A stretch of 64,000 nt of DNA, taken from NCBI GenBank assembly GCA_040388625.1, contig JAZKBK010000003.1, positions 186,001-250,000 on the forward strand. The letters run 5' to 3'. Below are positions 43,541 through 53,780 of the stretch, piece by piece. Positions within the stretch are counted from its first letter, which is position 1, and the number at the start of each line of letters is the position of its first letter. The translations under genes were made by a program, and so were the position numbers. This stretch comes from Gemmatimonadota bacterium. GTDB taxonomy: Bacteria > Gemmatimonadota > Gemmatimonadetes > Gemmatimonadales > Gemmatimonadaceae. The notes below the pieces were generated by a model. That model was not told the origin of the DNA, did not search any database, and saw only the letters and a program-made list of their open reading frames with translations.

Positions 43541-44650
43541 TCAGGGACCCGCTGGCGCGTTTGGATTGGGCTGTATCGTAACGCACGAAGACCATGTCCC
43601 CGTGCCGGCACGCGCGAAGAATTTCTGCGCTTCCGCCGCGCGGTTCAGTCCCATCAGCGCGCACCCAAGGTAGCCCTGTGCCGCACTGTCGGCAGGATTG
43701 AGCTGAGCCGCACGAATGAGAAAATTGCGGGCCAGCGATGGATTGTGATCCGCGAGCTGGAATATCCCCATCTCCCGCTGAGCAGGCTCGTAAGCCGGAT
43801 CGAGCCGGATTGCCGTGACGAGCTCCTGCCGCGCTGTGTTCATGTCGGGCGGAGTGTCGCTGCGCGCGAGCCGGGAGAGAAAGACGTGCGGCTCTGCTCT
43901 GTCCGGGTACTCGTGTGCGATGGCGCCGAACGCAGCACGCGCCGCCTCGGTGCGGCCAGTGGTCATCAGATCGATGGCAGTGCTCATCTCGCCGTCGAAC
44001 TTGGAATTGCCACCCATCGTGAGGTACGCCGCCGCCGCGATGATGATCACCAGGATCACGCCAGCACCGATCATCATGGGACGCGAAATCTTCCTTGCAC
44101 GCGCGGGAATGCGCGACTGCGCGGCTGTCGCATCATCTACTGAAAAACCAGTAGTTCGCGGGGCTGCGGATGAACCGGCTGTCGCACCGCTCGACGCACC
44201 CATTGCCGCACCGGTTGCCGCACCGGTTGCCGCACCGCCTGGCGCGAAAGTGGAGGTCGACGAAGCGGCTGTTGCGTTCGGCGCTGCTGTCGTCGGCGGC
44301 TCGTTTGCGACGCGGGTGAGCTCGTTGTAGCCGGCACGTGCAAAGCCGACGTCGGTCAACGTCGGCTTGTACGCGACATCATCGGAGCGGTTCCTGGCAT
44401 CCCAGAAGCTCGCGATGGTATTCGCGTTCTCGAGATTGAGAACTCCGCGCTGGCGCAGCTCGCGGACCAGGGCCTGACCGGCAAGGGTGGAACCGCCAAG
44501 CATTGCTCGCATGGCGGTTTCCGCGACTGTCCAGAGGTCCATTATGTCGGCTGCCGCGTCCTCCGGGCCGCGGATCTGGTCGAGCCGGGCGTAGACCACC
44601 CGGCCAGCGCTCAGGGCAGCCTGAGCGGCAGCTCTATCGGAGGGCGTCAC
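43541..44650 (-). CDS. Membrane-anchored TPR-type protein of unknown function
   Basis: 369 residues. The N-terminal domain (1-115) is helical (AAQAALSAGRVVYARLDQI, ALVRELRQRGVLNLENANTIASFWDARNRSDD). A long Ala/Thr/Gly/Ser linker containing GAATGAATGAAMGASSGAT follows. One helix (MMIGAGVILVIIIAAAAYL) crosses the membrane. The C-terminal domain has TPR-like repeats (ARAAFGAIAHEYPDRAEPHVFLSRLA, ELVTAIRLDPAYEPAQREMGIFQLAD, FLIRAAQLNPADSAAQGYLGCAL). It overlaps the upstream TPR gene by 4 bp. It probably scaffolds a complex. Confidence 0.75.
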   Translation of the reverse strand: MTPSDRAAAQAALSAGRVVYARLDQIRGPEDAAADIMDLWTVAETAMRAMLGGSTLAGQALVRELRQRGVLNLENANTIASFWDARNRSDDVAYKPTLTDVGFARAGYNELTRVANEPPTTAAPNATAASSTSTFAPGGAATGAATGAAMGASSGATAGSSAAPRTTGFSVDDATAAQSRIPARARKISRPMMIGAGVILVIIIAAAAYLTMGGNSKFDGEMSTAIDLMTTGRTEAARAAFGAIAHEYPDRAEPHVFLSRLARSDTPPDMNTARQELVTAIRLDPAYEPAQREMGIFQLADHNPSLARNFLIRAAQLNPADSAAQGYLGCALMGLNRAAEAQKFFARAGTGTWSSCVTIQPNPNAPAGP

Positions 44651-45786
44651 CTATCGATGCGCAGCAGTCCCGCCGTGGCGCTCCCCTTGATGAAGCTTTC
44701 CGGGTCGCGCCAGGGAATTTCCACGCCCGTCTTTCCATATCCGCGTCTGGCTTCCTTCGCCATGTACTGGTCGATTGGCAGGCCCGCTGCCTTCTGGTCT
44801 CGCATCTGCTGCACGATCTCCTCCCAGGTGCCCTGGTACGTGTGTCCGCCACTCTCGATACTGTGGTGGGTCACTGGCAACTCCTGGACCTCTCCGATCG
44901 CTTCGTCCGCTGGCGTACCGCCATCGACCAGCGAATTCAGCAGCGCCCCGAACATCTCGATCTGGCCCCGGGTCTTCTGCTGATCCCGCTCCATGGCTCT
45001 GGCCTCTATCTCGGCCAGCATGTCGTCGATCTCGTCCGGCTCGCCCGCCAGCTCCTGGACACGGTCCTCCCACGGCTTCAGCTCCGGATCTCCGTCCGTC
45101 AGCTTGAAGATCGTTTTCTTGAGTTCGATGAGGCGCCAGATGCCGAGCTCGTCCCAGTGGTCGTCCGGATTGGACTTGTCCAGATGGAACAGCGCAGCCT
45201 CGTAGTCGCCGCGGTCGTACAGGATGTTGGCGAGATAGACCCTGGCCTCGACGTGATCCGGGTCCAGTCGCAATGCGGAGCGGAGCGTGACTATCGCCGC
45301 CTCGTCCTCGCCCAGCCGATGCTGCGCGTAACCGACGCACGACACGGCTTCGGCATTTTCAGGCGCATTCTGGACGGCTATCTCGAAGAACTCCCGCGCG
45401 TTGCCGATCATCCCTTCCCTGAAGAGCGCGCGGCCGATCTGAAGCATCAGATCGAGATCGTCGGCATAGCCAAGCTCGAGCGTTCGCCTGAAGCAGTGAA
45501 GCGAGGCGTCCCGCAGGCCGAATTTGAGCAGGGTTTCACCGATGCCTGCAAGGGCATCTTCGTGATCGGGATCCAGGATGAGCGCCTCCTCGAAGGCGCG
45601 ACGGGCCCACGCGTATTCCTCGCGCGCGTGGTGTGCGTATCCCACGCCGATGTGAAGCTCCACGGCGCTCGGATAGAGTGTCAGACCTTCGCGGAGTACT
45701 GCTAGTGCTTGATCGTATTCTCCCTCGTTATAAAGTTGGTGCGCGCGTTCGTCATATTCTTCGGACGAAAGGAATGGGCTGGGCAT
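44647..45786 (-). CDS. Tetratricopeptide-repeat protein
   Basis: About 379 residues; residues 1-190 contain at least five TPR units (YDERAHQLYNEGEYDQALAVLREGLTLYPSAVELH; WARRAFEEALILDPDHEDALAGIG; NAREFFEIAVQNAPENAEAVSCVG; ... LRSALRLDPDHVEARVYLANILYDRGDYEAALFHLDK). The C-terminal half is not recognised (EIEARAMERDQQKTRGQIEMFGALLNSLVDGG; GTWEEIVQQMRDQKAAGLPIDQYM). GGAGG lies 9 nt before the ATG at 45786. It is the first gene of a two-gene operon. Confidence 0.85.
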   Translation of the reverse strand: MPSPFLSSEEYDERAHQLYNEGEYDQALAVLREGLTLYPSAVELHIGVGYAHHAREEYAWARRAFEEALILDPDHEDALAGIGETLLKFGLRDASLHCFRRTLELGYADDLDLMLQIGRALFREGMIGNAREFFEIAVQNAPENAEAVSCVGYAQHRLGEDEAAIVTLRSALRLDPDHVEARVYLANILYDRGDYEAALFHLDKSNPDDHWDELGIWRLIELKKTIFKLTDGDPELKPWEDRVQELAGEPDEIDDMLAEIEARAMERDQQKTRGQIEMFGALLNSLVDGGTPADEAIGEVQELPVTHHSIESGGHTYQGTWEEIVQQMRDQKAAGLPIDQYMAKEARRGYGKTGVEIPWRDPESFIKGSATAGLLRIDR

Positions 45787-46052
45787 CCGGCACACCTCCC
45801 TCGATCGGATACATTGCTGTCGTATTCTACTCGGCGACACACGGTTTGTTCAAGAACCGACACAACTAATATTCAACGCGGTCCGCTACTTCGACAGTCA
45901 CCAGATTCGTGCTCAAGCCGGTCAAATGGCAAGTCGCCTGCCACTCCCGCGGCTAGTTATCATTAAAGTCTCGGCTTGACCGCTCAGGTAATAATAGCGG
46001 CCAGGCCGTTGTCGCTTCCGTGGCCGTTTTGGTTGCCGCTTCGGTTGCTGCG
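45787..46052. other. Intergenic region, no gene seen
   Basis: The stretch between the TPR operon and the kynureninase-like gene end has no convincing frame. It contains imperfect repeats of TTGCCGCTTCGGTTG type near 46020-46060, and AT-rich patches near 45860 and 45955 that may hold the promoter of the TPR operon. Confidence 0.4.
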
Positions 46053-47261
46053 TCAGGTGACGACGGCAGCGCTCGCGGCTTCGGAAAAGCGACGCCAATC
46101 GCCGTTGGCGAGACACTCGTCGATCGCACCTATGCATGTGTCAAGCTCCTCATCTCGCGTGTAGAAATGGGGTCCGACTCTGATGCCCGCTCCGACACGA
46201 TAATCAACGATGATGTCTCGCGACAGAAGGAATTGCGCGACCTCACGTCCGTGCGGAACGTCGAACGCCACGGTGCCGCCGCGTTGCCCGGACTCACGTG
46301 GCGCATGTACACGGTAGCCGCGCGCATCCGCAGCGGCGATCAGCCACTCGGTCTGCCGTACTGACTTGGCGCGAATGGCGTCGATGCCGGCGTCGAGTAC
46401 GATCCGGGGGCCGGCGACGGCTGCGAACAACGCCGGAATCGCCGGCGTGCCGGTAAGCCAGCGCTCGATTCCGCCCGCGTAGTCCATATCCTGTTCGAAT
46501 GCGAACGGATGCGCGTGCGCCTGCCAGCCGGTCAGCGCCGGCGCCAGAGTCGTTCGCACCTCGGGCGAGACGTACAGAAAGGCGGCGCCAGGGCCGCCGC
46601 ACAGCCACTTCAGCACGCCGCCGGTGAGAAAATCCACGCCGGATCGCTTCACGTCCACCGGAATCACTCCCACCGAATGATACGCATCCAGTGAGACCAG
46701 GGCTCCGACATTGTGCGCGTGCGCACAGATCGCATCGGCGTCCATGATGAATGCCGACTTGAACAGAACGTGCGACACGGAGACGAGTCGCACACGCTCG
46801 TCGATCGCCTCCATCAGGCGATTCTGATCGATGCTGAGTCCGTCATCAGACGGAACGACGACGACGCGCGCGCCGAATCGTCGGGCCAGCTGCTCGTAGG
46901 CATATCGCACGGAAGGGAAGTCCAGCTCGGTCATCACGATGGTGTCGCGCTCGCCGGTGAAGTCCATCGCTGACAGAACGATCGACTGCGCGATCGAGAC
47001 GCTCGGCTGCATGGACACCGAGCGTGCATCGGCACCAATCAATGGCGCGATCGTATCGCCAACGCGCACCGGCATGTCCCACCAGCCCTGCGCCCACGCA
47101 CGCACGCCACGCTCGGCCCACTCGCGCGAGTATTCCGCAAGCTGGTCCGGCACCTCACGCGGCATCGCGCCAAGCGAGTTGGAGACCAGATAATTCGTCC
47201 GTGCGAGAATGGGAAATTCGTCGCGGAATGCAAGCAGTTCGTCAGCCACTGTATCGTCCAC
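46053..47261 (-). CDS. Kynureninase-like PLP enzyme (aminotransferase class V fold)
   Basis: About 402 residues. YLVSNSLGAMPREVPDQLAEYSREWAERGVRAWAQGWW is the family N-terminal signature. VSLDAYHSVGVIPVDVKRSGVDFLTGGVLKWLCGGPGAAFLYV carries the Asp-pyridine and Lys-PLP region and matches kynureninases closely. HAHPFAFEQDMDYAGGIERWLTGTPAIPALFA follows. It would cleave kynurenine or a related amino acid, but other substrates are possible. The start GTG at 47261 lies 1 bp after the stop of the M28 gene, so the two form an operon. Confidence 0.82.
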   Translation of the reverse strand: MDDTVADELLAFRDEFPILARTNYLVSNSLGAMPREVPDQLAEYSREWAERGVRAWAQGWWDMPVRVGDTIAPLIGADARSVSMQPSVSIAQSIVLSAMDFTGERDTIVMTELDFPSVRYAYEQLARRFGARVVVVPSDDGLSIDQNRLMEAIDERVRLVSVSHVLFKSAFIMDADAICAHAHNVGALVSLDAYHSVGVIPVDVKRSGVDFLTGGVLKWLCGGPGAAFLYVSPEVRTTLAPALTGWQAHAHPFAFEQDMDYAGGIERWLTGTPAIPALFAAVAGPRIVLDAGIDAIRAKSVRQTEWLIAAADARGYRVHAPRESGQRGGTVAFDVPHGREVAQFLLSRDIIVDYRVGAGIRVGPHFYTRDEELDTCIGAIDECLANGDWRRFSEAASAAVVT

Positions 47262-47262
47262 T

Positions 47263-48915
47263 CTACCGTGAGCTGAGAGACTTTTCACGAATCGCACGGA
47301 ACTCGGCGTCCTTGTTCCACGTCGGGATCGTCGCCGAGTTGGCGAGCTCGGTTCCAAAGCGGTAGGCGATGTCGGCGATCTGTGCGGTTCCCGTGAGTGG
47401 CCACTTTGGATTGTACTCGTCCGATGGCTGATGGTATCGCTTCGCGACGTACTCGTCCGCCTGTGCCTTGCCCCACCCCGCCGGCTTGCCGACAAAGTCC
47501 ACACCGGCTGCGATGGTGGTCGACGGAATTCCAACGCGCGCGAACGAGAAGTGGTCGGAGCGATAGAAATAACCGGCTTCCGGATGCTCGTCCGGAGATA
47601 TGCGAACGCCTTCGGGCTTGAGCATCGCCGCGAGCGCGGGACCGAGCGAGCTCTTGTTGTCGCCCATTACGGTGACATCGCGGACCGGACCTTCGGGATT
47701 CGCTTCATCCACATTCAGATCCGCGATGATGTCGCGCGCAGGCACGGGCGGATGCTCGCCGAAGTATTGCGAGCCAAGCAACCCTGCTTCTTCGGCGGTG
47801 ACGAATGCGAACACCTGCGAGCGCTTTGGTTTTACCGGTGCCTTCGCCGCAGCGTGCGCAACAGCGAGGATCGCGGCGACGCCTGACGCATTGTCGTACG
47901 CACCATTGTATATGGAATCGCCGTTGATCGCCGGTCCGATTCCGAAGTGATCGTGATGCGCGCTGTAGACCACGTACTGCGAAGCGAGCTTCGCGTCCGA
48001 GCCCGGTACCAATCCCACCACGTTGTTCGCCGACATGTGAGCTACACGATTTCTGAACGACATGTCGATCGTTATGCCGGTCGGGACAGGACGAAAGGCG
48101 CGCGTGTCAGCCTGTTTTACGAGATCCGCGAGATTCAGCCCAGCCTGCTTCAGAAGATTGGCCGCGACGTCATGCTGTATCCAGCCACGCACCCCGATCG
48201 GAGCAGGGCCGTTTTCGGGACGGGGAAGCGTCCTGTGCTCTGTAGAGTTCGAGGAGACCACCACCTGCCACGGATAACCCGCTTCGTACGTCGTGTGCAC
48301 GATCAGCATTCCCGCCGCGCCCTGACGCTCCGCCTCTTCGTACTTGTAGGTCCATCGGCCGTAGTAGGTCATCGCCTTGCCGCCGAACAACGCCGGCTCC
48401 GCCGAAGTCGCCGGCGGATCGTTCACGAGAACGAGCAGGATCTTCCCCTTGAGATTCATTCCCTTGAAATCGTCCCAACGATATTCCGGTGCCTTCACAC
48501 CATATCCAACAAAGACGAGCTCGCCCCGTGCTTCGCTCGCGGGCGTCGCAGAGCCGGCCCAGACCACCACATCACCGGTTGAATGAAGATTTGCAGTCGC
48601 CTTGCCGGACGCCGTTACCTTGATCGTCGCAGGTTCCGCCGTCACGATGTCGATGGGCACCTTCTGAAAATAGGAGCCGTTCATGCCTGGCTTCACGCCA
48701 TACGATTCGAGCTGCGCGGCGATGAATTGCTCGGCGAGCGCGCCGCCGCGCGTTGCAGGTGCGCGGCCCTCAAGGAGATCGGACGAGAGGAATCGGAGAT
48801 TGGCGTCTATCTCGCGAACCGGCATCACGGCAGTTGCAGGTTGCTGGGCAGCCGCGGCGGCGGAAACAAGAATCAACGCCAGGCCGGCGATGGACGCATG
48901 ACGGGAGATGGGCAC
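47263..48915 (-). CDS. Exported M28-family zinc aminopeptidase
   Basis: About 550 residues. Signal peptide: HASIAGLALILVSAAAAAQQ. A protease-associated (PA) domain occupies about 120-270 (AAGMLIVHTTYEAGYPW). The M28 catalytic domain follows, with zinc ligands in YSAHHDHFG, GAYDNASG, VTAEEAGLLG, DLNVDEANP and KRYHQPSDEY. It should remove N-terminal residues from peptides in the periplasm. AGAGGA precedes the GTG at 48915 by 9 nt; another GTG at 48945 is possible. It is followed directly by the kynureninase-like gene. Confidence 0.9.
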   Translation of the reverse strand: MPISRHASIAGLALILVSAAAAAQQPATAVMPVREIDANLRFLSSDLLEGRAPATRGGALAEQFIAAQLESYGVKPGMNGSYFQKVPIDIVTAEPATIKVTASGKATANLHSTGDVVVWAGSATPASEARGELVFVGYGVKAPEYRWDDFKGMNLKGKILLVLVNDPPATSAEPALFGGKAMTYYGRWTYKYEEAERQGAAGMLIVHTTYEAGYPWQVVVSSNSTEHRTLPRPENGPAPIGVRGWIQHDVAANLLKQAGLNLADLVKQADTRAFRPVPTGITIDMSFRNRVAHMSANNVVGLVPGSDAKLASQYVVYSAHHDHFGIGPAINGDSIYNGAYDNASGVAAILAVAHAAAKAPVKPKRSQVFAFVTAEEAGLLGSQYFGEHPPVPARDIIADLNVDEANPEGPVRDVTVMGDNKSSLGPALAAMLKPEGVRISPDEHPEAGYFYRSDHFSFARVGIPSTTIAAGVDFVGKPAGWGKAQADEYVAKRYHQPSDEYNPKWPLTGTAQIADIAYRFGTELANSATIPTWNKDAEFRAIREKSLSSR

Positions 48916-49052
48916 TATTGTGTGTCCTCTGATTGGTGGGAACACTGTATTCTTCTACAGATAAATTACCCGCCAGAGGGCGCAGATGTATCCGCGTCCC
49001 GAGTTATACCTCGATCACGCCGGCATTCGCGTAGTCTGTCACACTGAGGGAC

Positions 49053-50678
49053 ATGGTTTCACAGGGGCGATCAAACTCAATCGGACCGAAGCGCTTCGTG
49101 GCTCTGGGCGCGCTCCAGATCGGAGCGCTGGCTGTCGTTCTCGCCTCGACGCCGTTCAAGCCGTTCGAGCTGGACCGGTTCTTCGTACCGAAAGAGCTTG
49201 CGCTTCACGTGGCGGCCTTCGTCTGCGTGCTGTTCTGCCTGGGCCGTCTGCGCACACTGGCGCTCGACCGCGTGGACTTCTTCCTCGTCGCGTTCGGTGT
49301 GCTGTCGGTCGTCTCCGCAATTTTCGCATCGAATCGGTGGCTCTCGATGCGCTCCGTGGCCATCACGATCTCCGGACTCGCCGTTTTCTGGTGCGCGCGA
49401 TCACTGGCGGCAAGCGGCCTAAAGCGCCCGCTCATGGCAGTGATAGTACTGGCGACGGTCCTCGGCGCGGCCAGCTCGCTCGCGCAGGCTTACGGACTCG
49501 AAAGCGATTACTTCACGCTGAGCCGCGCACCCGGCGGTACGTTCGGAAATCGGAACTTCGTCGCGCACGTGTCCGCGATCGGTGTGCCGCTCCTCGTGTG
49601 GTACGCAGTAACGGCACGACGAGCGATAGCAGTGCTTCTCTGCGCGCTGGGCGGCGCGATTCTGGCCGCCGCGCTGGTGCTATCGCGCTCGCGCGCCGCA
49701 TGGCTGGCGCTCCTCGTGGTCGCGATTCTCCTCGCGATGCCAGTGTGGCGCGCCGCTCTCCGGGTGCCGCACGCGGACGCCGGACGACGACTGGTCCTTC
49801 TCGGGATCCTCGCCGTCGTCGGCGTCGTGCTCTCACTGGTTCTTCCCAACAGACTCAACTGGAAGAGCGACTCTCCATATCTCGACTCCGTGCGCGGTGT
49901 GGTCGCGTACAACAGCGGCAGTGGACGCGGAAGGATCATACAGTACCGCAACACGCTCCACATGGTCGAGGCATATCCAATCCTCGGTGTCGGTCCGGGC
50001 AACTGGCCGGTGCACTACCCGAGATTCGCTTCCCGTAACGATCCCTCGCTGACGCGCGACGACAACGTGACCGCAAACCCGTGGCCGAGTAGCGATTGGG
50101 TCGCTCTCGTTGCGGAGCGCGGAGTGATTACCGTCGTTGCGCTGCTGTTGGCCTTCGCTGGAATCATCATCAATGCATTTCAACTGACACGCGGAAGCAC
50201 TGCCAACAATCCGGATGCGCGCGATCCATTTCTGCCCGTCGCTGTTACGGCGACTGTGTTGATCGCGATCGCAGTCGGATTCTTCGACGCGGTCCTGATA
50301 CTCGCGGCCCCCGCCTTCATTGTCTGGGCGTCGCTCGGCGCGCTCGGCGCGACGGGACGAACGCGTTCCGAGTGGACTCCGAGCACAGGTTCACGAGCGC
50401 GCTGGTCGCTCGTCCTCGTCGTACCACTATTCCTTTTCGCCCTGCAGAGCACGGGTATGACATTCGCGATGCAGGCGTTCGGCACCGGTGACCGGCTCGG
50501 GAGAGTGGAGCAGGCCGCCATCCTGGATCCCGGCAGCTACCGGATCCAGATGCGGCTGGCCTTGCTCGCTCTCAACCGACAGGGCTGTGCGCTGGCGCGC
50601 CCACATGCACTCCGCGCGCAGGCAATGTTCCCCGCCGCGGGCGCGCCACGGAGCGTCCTGCGACATTGCGGCGGCTGA
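49053..50678 (+). CDS. O-antigen ligase/polymerase-like membrane protein
   Basis: 541 residues with about eleven helices and one long periplasmic loop. GGTFGNRNFVAHVSAIGVPLL and the loop YLDSVRGVVAYNSGSGRGRIIQYRNTLHMVEAYPILGVGPGNWPVHYPRF match the Wzy_C/O-antigen ligase family, where an Arg in the loop and the GxGxGN motif are conserved. The short C-terminal region (LGRVEQAAILDPGSYRIQMRLALLAL) is TPR-like, seen in some family members. It may ligate polysaccharide onto lipid A-core or protein. GAGGG lies just before the ATG. No glycan cluster is adjacent. Confidence 0.85.
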   Translation: MVSQGRSNSIGPKRFVALGALQIGALAVVLASTPFKPFELDRFFVPKELALHVAAFVCVLFCLGRLRTLALDRVDFFLVAFGVLSVVSAIFASNRWLSMRSVAITISGLAVFWCARSLAASGLKRPLMAVIVLATVLGAASSLAQAYGLESDYFTLSRAPGGTFGNRNFVAHVSAIGVPLLVWYAVTARRAIAVLLCALGGAILAAALVLSRSRAAWLALLVVAILLAMPVWRAALRVPHADAGRRLVLLGILAVVGVVLSLVLPNRLNWKSDSPYLDSVRGVVAYNSGSGRGRIIQYRNTLHMVEAYPILGVGPGNWPVHYPRFASRNDPSLTRDDNVTANPWPSSDWVALVAERGVITVVALLLAFAGIIINAFQLTRGSTANNPDARDPFLPVAVTATVLIAIAVGFFDAVLILAAPAFIVWASLGALGATGRTRSEWTPSTGSRARWSLVLVVPLFLFALQSTGMTFAMQAFGTGDRLGRVEQAAILDPGSYRIQMRLALLALNRQGCALARPHALRAQAMFPAAGAPRSVLRHCGG

Positions 50679-50743
50679 AACTTCGCAAGCACCCCGCTTT
50701 ACAGGCGCCAGACAACGGCGAATTAGTATAGATTTGTAACAGC

Positions 50744-50773
50744 CTGCATGGCTCGGAAGCTCGCGCCATGCAG
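50744..50773 (+). promoter_or_regulatory. Hairpin in the acnA leader
   Basis: CTGCATGGC and GCCATGCAG form a 9-bp perfect stem around a 12-nt loop, about 80 bp before the acnA ATG. An AT-rich stretch (AATTAGTATAGATTTGTAA, 50721-50739) just upstream may hold the promoter. The hairpin may stabilise the leader or bind a regulator. Confidence 0.4.
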
Positions 50774-50854
50774 TGGCTCCGCCTTTCACCGCGCACCGCC
50801 GCACGCCGGCGCAGTCCCGCGCGGCCGTGCGCGACCGCACCGAGAACCACACAA

Positions 50855-53629
50855 ATGACGCACCCGAATTCGTTCGGATCCCGCGCGACACTATCTGTCG
50901 CCGGACGCGACTACACAATTTTCCGCCTCGACGCCCTCACGTCGCCTTCTGGCGGAAACTCGGACCGACTTCCCGTCAGCCTCAAGATCCTGCTCGAGAA
51001 CCTGTTGCGAAACGAGGACGGCGCTTTCGTCAAGCGCGACGACGTCCTCGCACTCGCAAACTGGCGCGTGAAGGACAGGGCGGAAAAGGAAATCGCCTTC
51101 AAGACCGCACGCGTGCTGCTGCAGGACTTCACCGGGGTACCGGCCGTCGTCGATCTCGCCGCGATGCGGGATGCGCTTTCGAAGCTGGGCGGTGATGCCA
51201 CGCTCATCAACCCGCTCCAGCCGGTCGATCTCGTGATCGATCACTCGGTTCAGGTCGATGAGTACGGCTCCGAAGCCGCGTTCCTCATCAATGCAGACAT
51301 GGAATTGCAGCGCAACAGACAGCGCTATGCGTTCCTGCGATGGGGCCAGACGGCGTTCAGAAACTTCCGCGTCGTTCCGCCAGACACCGGCATCGTGCAC
51401 CAGGTGAATCTCGAATATCTGGCGAGCTGCGTATTCACGCGCGACGACAATGGCGAGACAATCGCATACCCCGATTCGCTCGTCGGCACGGACTCGCACA
51501 CCACGATGATCAACGGGCTCGGCGTGCTGGGTTGGGGCGTTGGTGGAATCGAAGCGGAGGCGGCCATGCTCGGCCAACCCGTGTCGATGCTCATTCCGGA
51601 AGTCATCGGATTCAAGGTGCACGGTAAGCTTCCACCTGGCGCGACCGCGACGGATCTGGTGCTCACTGTCACCGAGATGCTTCGCAAGAAGAAAGTCGTC
51701 GGCAAGTTCGTCGAGTTCTACGGCAACGGGCTCTCGTCTCTGTCGCTCGCCGATCGCGCGACACTTGGAAACATGGCTCCGGAGTACGGTGCAACCATGG
51801 GCTTCTTCCCCGTGGACGACGAGACGATTCGCTACCTCCGCTTCACCGGACGCGAGGAGCGCGCCGATCTCGCCGAAGCGTATTGCAAGGCACAGGGGAT
51901 GTTCCGCACCGACGACATGCCCGAGCCTGAATTTACCGATACGGTAGAGCTGGATCTGAGCACCGTTACGCCGAGCATCGCCGGTCCCAAGCGGCCGCAG
52001 GACCGCATTCCGCTGCGCCAGGCCAAGACCATGTTCCGCGAGGCCTTGACCGTCGATCTCGAGCGCGCGACGCCGGCCGGCGCAGCTGCAATTCTTCGTC
52101 GCGCGACAGCGGTGAGCGCGCCGAACCAGCTCGATCCCGCAACCGTTGCAACCGAGCAACTGCCCTCGGATGAATCCGTGAGCGTCACGATGAACGGCGA
52201 GCAGTTCTCTCTCCGTCACGGATCGGTGGTAATCGCGGCGATCACCAGCTGCACCAATACCAGCAACCCCAGCGTGATGCTCGCCGCCGGACTGCTCGCA
52301 CGCAATGCGGTCGCCAAGGGATTGAGCACGCGGCCGTGGGTCAAGACCAGTCTCGCTCCCGGCTCCAAGGTCGTGACGGACTACTTCAACGCCGCAGGCG
52401 TGACAGAAGCCTTGAACAAGCTTCGCTTCAACACCGTTGGTTACGGATGCACGACATGCATCGGCAATTCCGGTCCGCTGCCGCAGCCGATCGCGGAAGC
52501 CGTGGAATCCGGCAAGCTCGTAGTCGCGGCGGTCCTGTCCGGCAATCGCAACTTCGAGGGGCGCATCAATCCGATGACGCGCTTCAACTATCTCATGTCG
52601 CCCCCGCTCGTGGTTGCCTACGCGATCGCCGGCCGCATGGACATCGACTTCGAGACGGAGCCGCTTGCAATCGGCAAGGACGGCCCCGTGTTCCTGCGTG
52701 ACATATGGCCCGCGCCCAAGGAAGTCGCGGACGAGATACTTCGCAGTGTACGTGCAGACATGTTCCGCAAGCAGTACGCGAACGTGTTCGAGGGAGACGA
52801 GACGTGGCGTTCGCTGCCCATCCCCGAAGGCGATCTCTACGCGTGGGATGAGAACTCCACCTACGTGAAGAATCCGCCGTACTTCGAAGGAATGACGATG
52901 ACCCCGCCCGGCGTCAAGCCGGTGAAGGGCGCACGCGCACTCGCGATGCTCGGCGACTCGATCACCACCGATCACATCTCTCCGGCCGGATCGATTCCCG
53001 CCGCAAGTCCCGCGGGCAAGTGGCTCATCGCGCACGGCGTCGCGACCAAGGATTTCAATTCGTACGGCTCGCGGCGCGGCAATCACGAGGTGATGATGCG
53101 CGGAACGTTCGCCAACATCCGCCTCCGCAACGAGCTGGCCCCCGGCACCGAGGGCGGATGGACCGCGACGGAGCCCGGTGGAGAAGCATCAACAATTTTT
53201 GATGCGTCGATGGAGTATCAGAAGAACAACATTCCACTGATCATCATCGCCGGAAAGGAATACGGCACCGGATCGTCGCGCGACTGGGCCGCGAAGGGAA
53301 CGCTGCTGCTCGGAGTGAGCGCAGTCATCGCAGAATCGTTCGAGCGCATTCACCGCTCCAATCTCGTCGGAATGGGAGTGATTCCGCTCGAGTTCATGAA
53401 CGGCGAGACGCGTCAGTCGCTCGGCCTCACCGGCTTCGAGACCTTCGACATCGACGGAATGAACGACGAGATGCGTCCGCACGCGCTGGTCACCGTCCGG
53501 GCCACAGCCAGAGACGGCACCGTGCGCACGTTCAAGGCGCAGTCACGGATCGACACACCTGAAGAGATGCAGTATTACCGGCATGGCGGCATTCTACCCT
53601 ACGTCCTCCGCTCGCTGATGCGACGGTAG
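50855..53629 (+). CDS. acnA: Aconitate hydratase A
   Basis: 924 residues, the length of AcnA/IRP-type aconitase. The 4Fe-4S ligands are Cys466 ([11 protein letters not shown]), Cys532 and Cys535 ([14 protein letters not shown]), with the spacing of the bacterial enzyme. [33 protein letters not shown] and [16 protein letters not shown] are substrate-binding motifs of the N-terminal and swivel domains. It interconverts citrate and isocitrate in the TCA cycle and may act as an RNA-binding regulator when its cluster is lost. The start at MTHPNSF is preferred because the open frame to 50768 includes leader sequence. Confidence 0.96.
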   Translation: MTHPNSFGSRATLSVAGRDYTIFRLDALTSPSGGNSDRLPVSLKILLENLLRNEDGAFVKRDDVLALANWRVKDRAEKEIAFKTARVLLQDFTGVPAVVDLAAMRDALSKLGGDATLINPLQPVDLVIDHSVQVDEYGSEAAFLINADMELQRNRQRYAFLRWGQTAFRNFRVVPPDTGIVHQVNLEYLASCVFTRDDNGETIAYPDSLVGTDSHTTMINGLGVLGWGVGGIEAEAAMLGQPVSMLIPEVIGFKVHGKLPPGATATDLVLTVTEMLRKKKVVGKFVEFYGNGLSSLSLADRATLGNMAPEYGATMGFFPVDDETIRYLRFTGREERADLAEAYCKAQGMFRTDDMPEPEFTDTVELDLSTVTPSIAGPKRPQDRIPLRQAKTMFREALTVDLERATPAGAAAILRRATAVSAPNQLDPATVATEQLPSDESVSVTMNGEQFSLRHGSVVIAAITSCTNTSNPSVMLAAGLLARNAVAKGLSTRPWVKTSLAPGSKVVTDYFNAAGVTEALNKLRFNTVGYGCTTCIGNSGPLPQPIAEAVESGKLVVAAVLSGNRNFEGRINPMTRFNYLMSPPLVVAYAIAGRMDIDFETEPLAIGKDGPVFLRDIWPAPKEVADEILRSVRADMFRKQYANVFEGDETWRSLPIPEGDLYAWDENSTYVKNPPYFEGMTMTPPGVKPVKGARALAMLGDSITTDHISPAGSIPAASPAGKWLIAHGVATKDFNSYGSRRGNHEVMMRGTFANIRLRNELAPGTEGGWTATEPGGEASTIFDASMEYQKNNIPLIIIAGKEYGTGSSRDWAAKGTLLLGVSAVIAESFERIHRSNLVGMGVIPLEFMNGETRQSLGLTGFETFDIDGMNDEMRPHALVTVRATARDGTVRTFKAQSRIDTPEEMQYYRHGGILPYVLRSLMRR

Positions 53630-53652
53630 GCTGCTCCTGACGCGTTCCGTTG

Positions 53653-53695
53653 GACAAGGGCACCGCGATTCATTCCGAATCGCGGTGCCCTTGTC
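53653..53695. terminator. 19-bp stem-loop after acnA
   Basis: GACAAGGGCACCGCGATTC (53653-53671) and its perfect complement (53677-53695) leave a 5-nt loop. No U-run follows on either strand, so it may be a rho-independent terminator of unusual type, or a 3' end stabiliser. It sits 23 bp after the acnA stop. Confidence 0.6.
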
Positions 53696-53780
53696 GTCCG
53701 GGCGCTGGAATGCGTGACTTTCAGATCGCATTGGTCCGACGTTTGCCCTTACGGCTTCCAACTCTCTCCGGGAGAAGGCT

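Noticed and set aside
50891-53086. 731-residue open frame on the minus strand over acnA
   Set aside because: It is antisense to a fully conserved aconitase and low in recognisable domains; high GC content creates long antisense frames.
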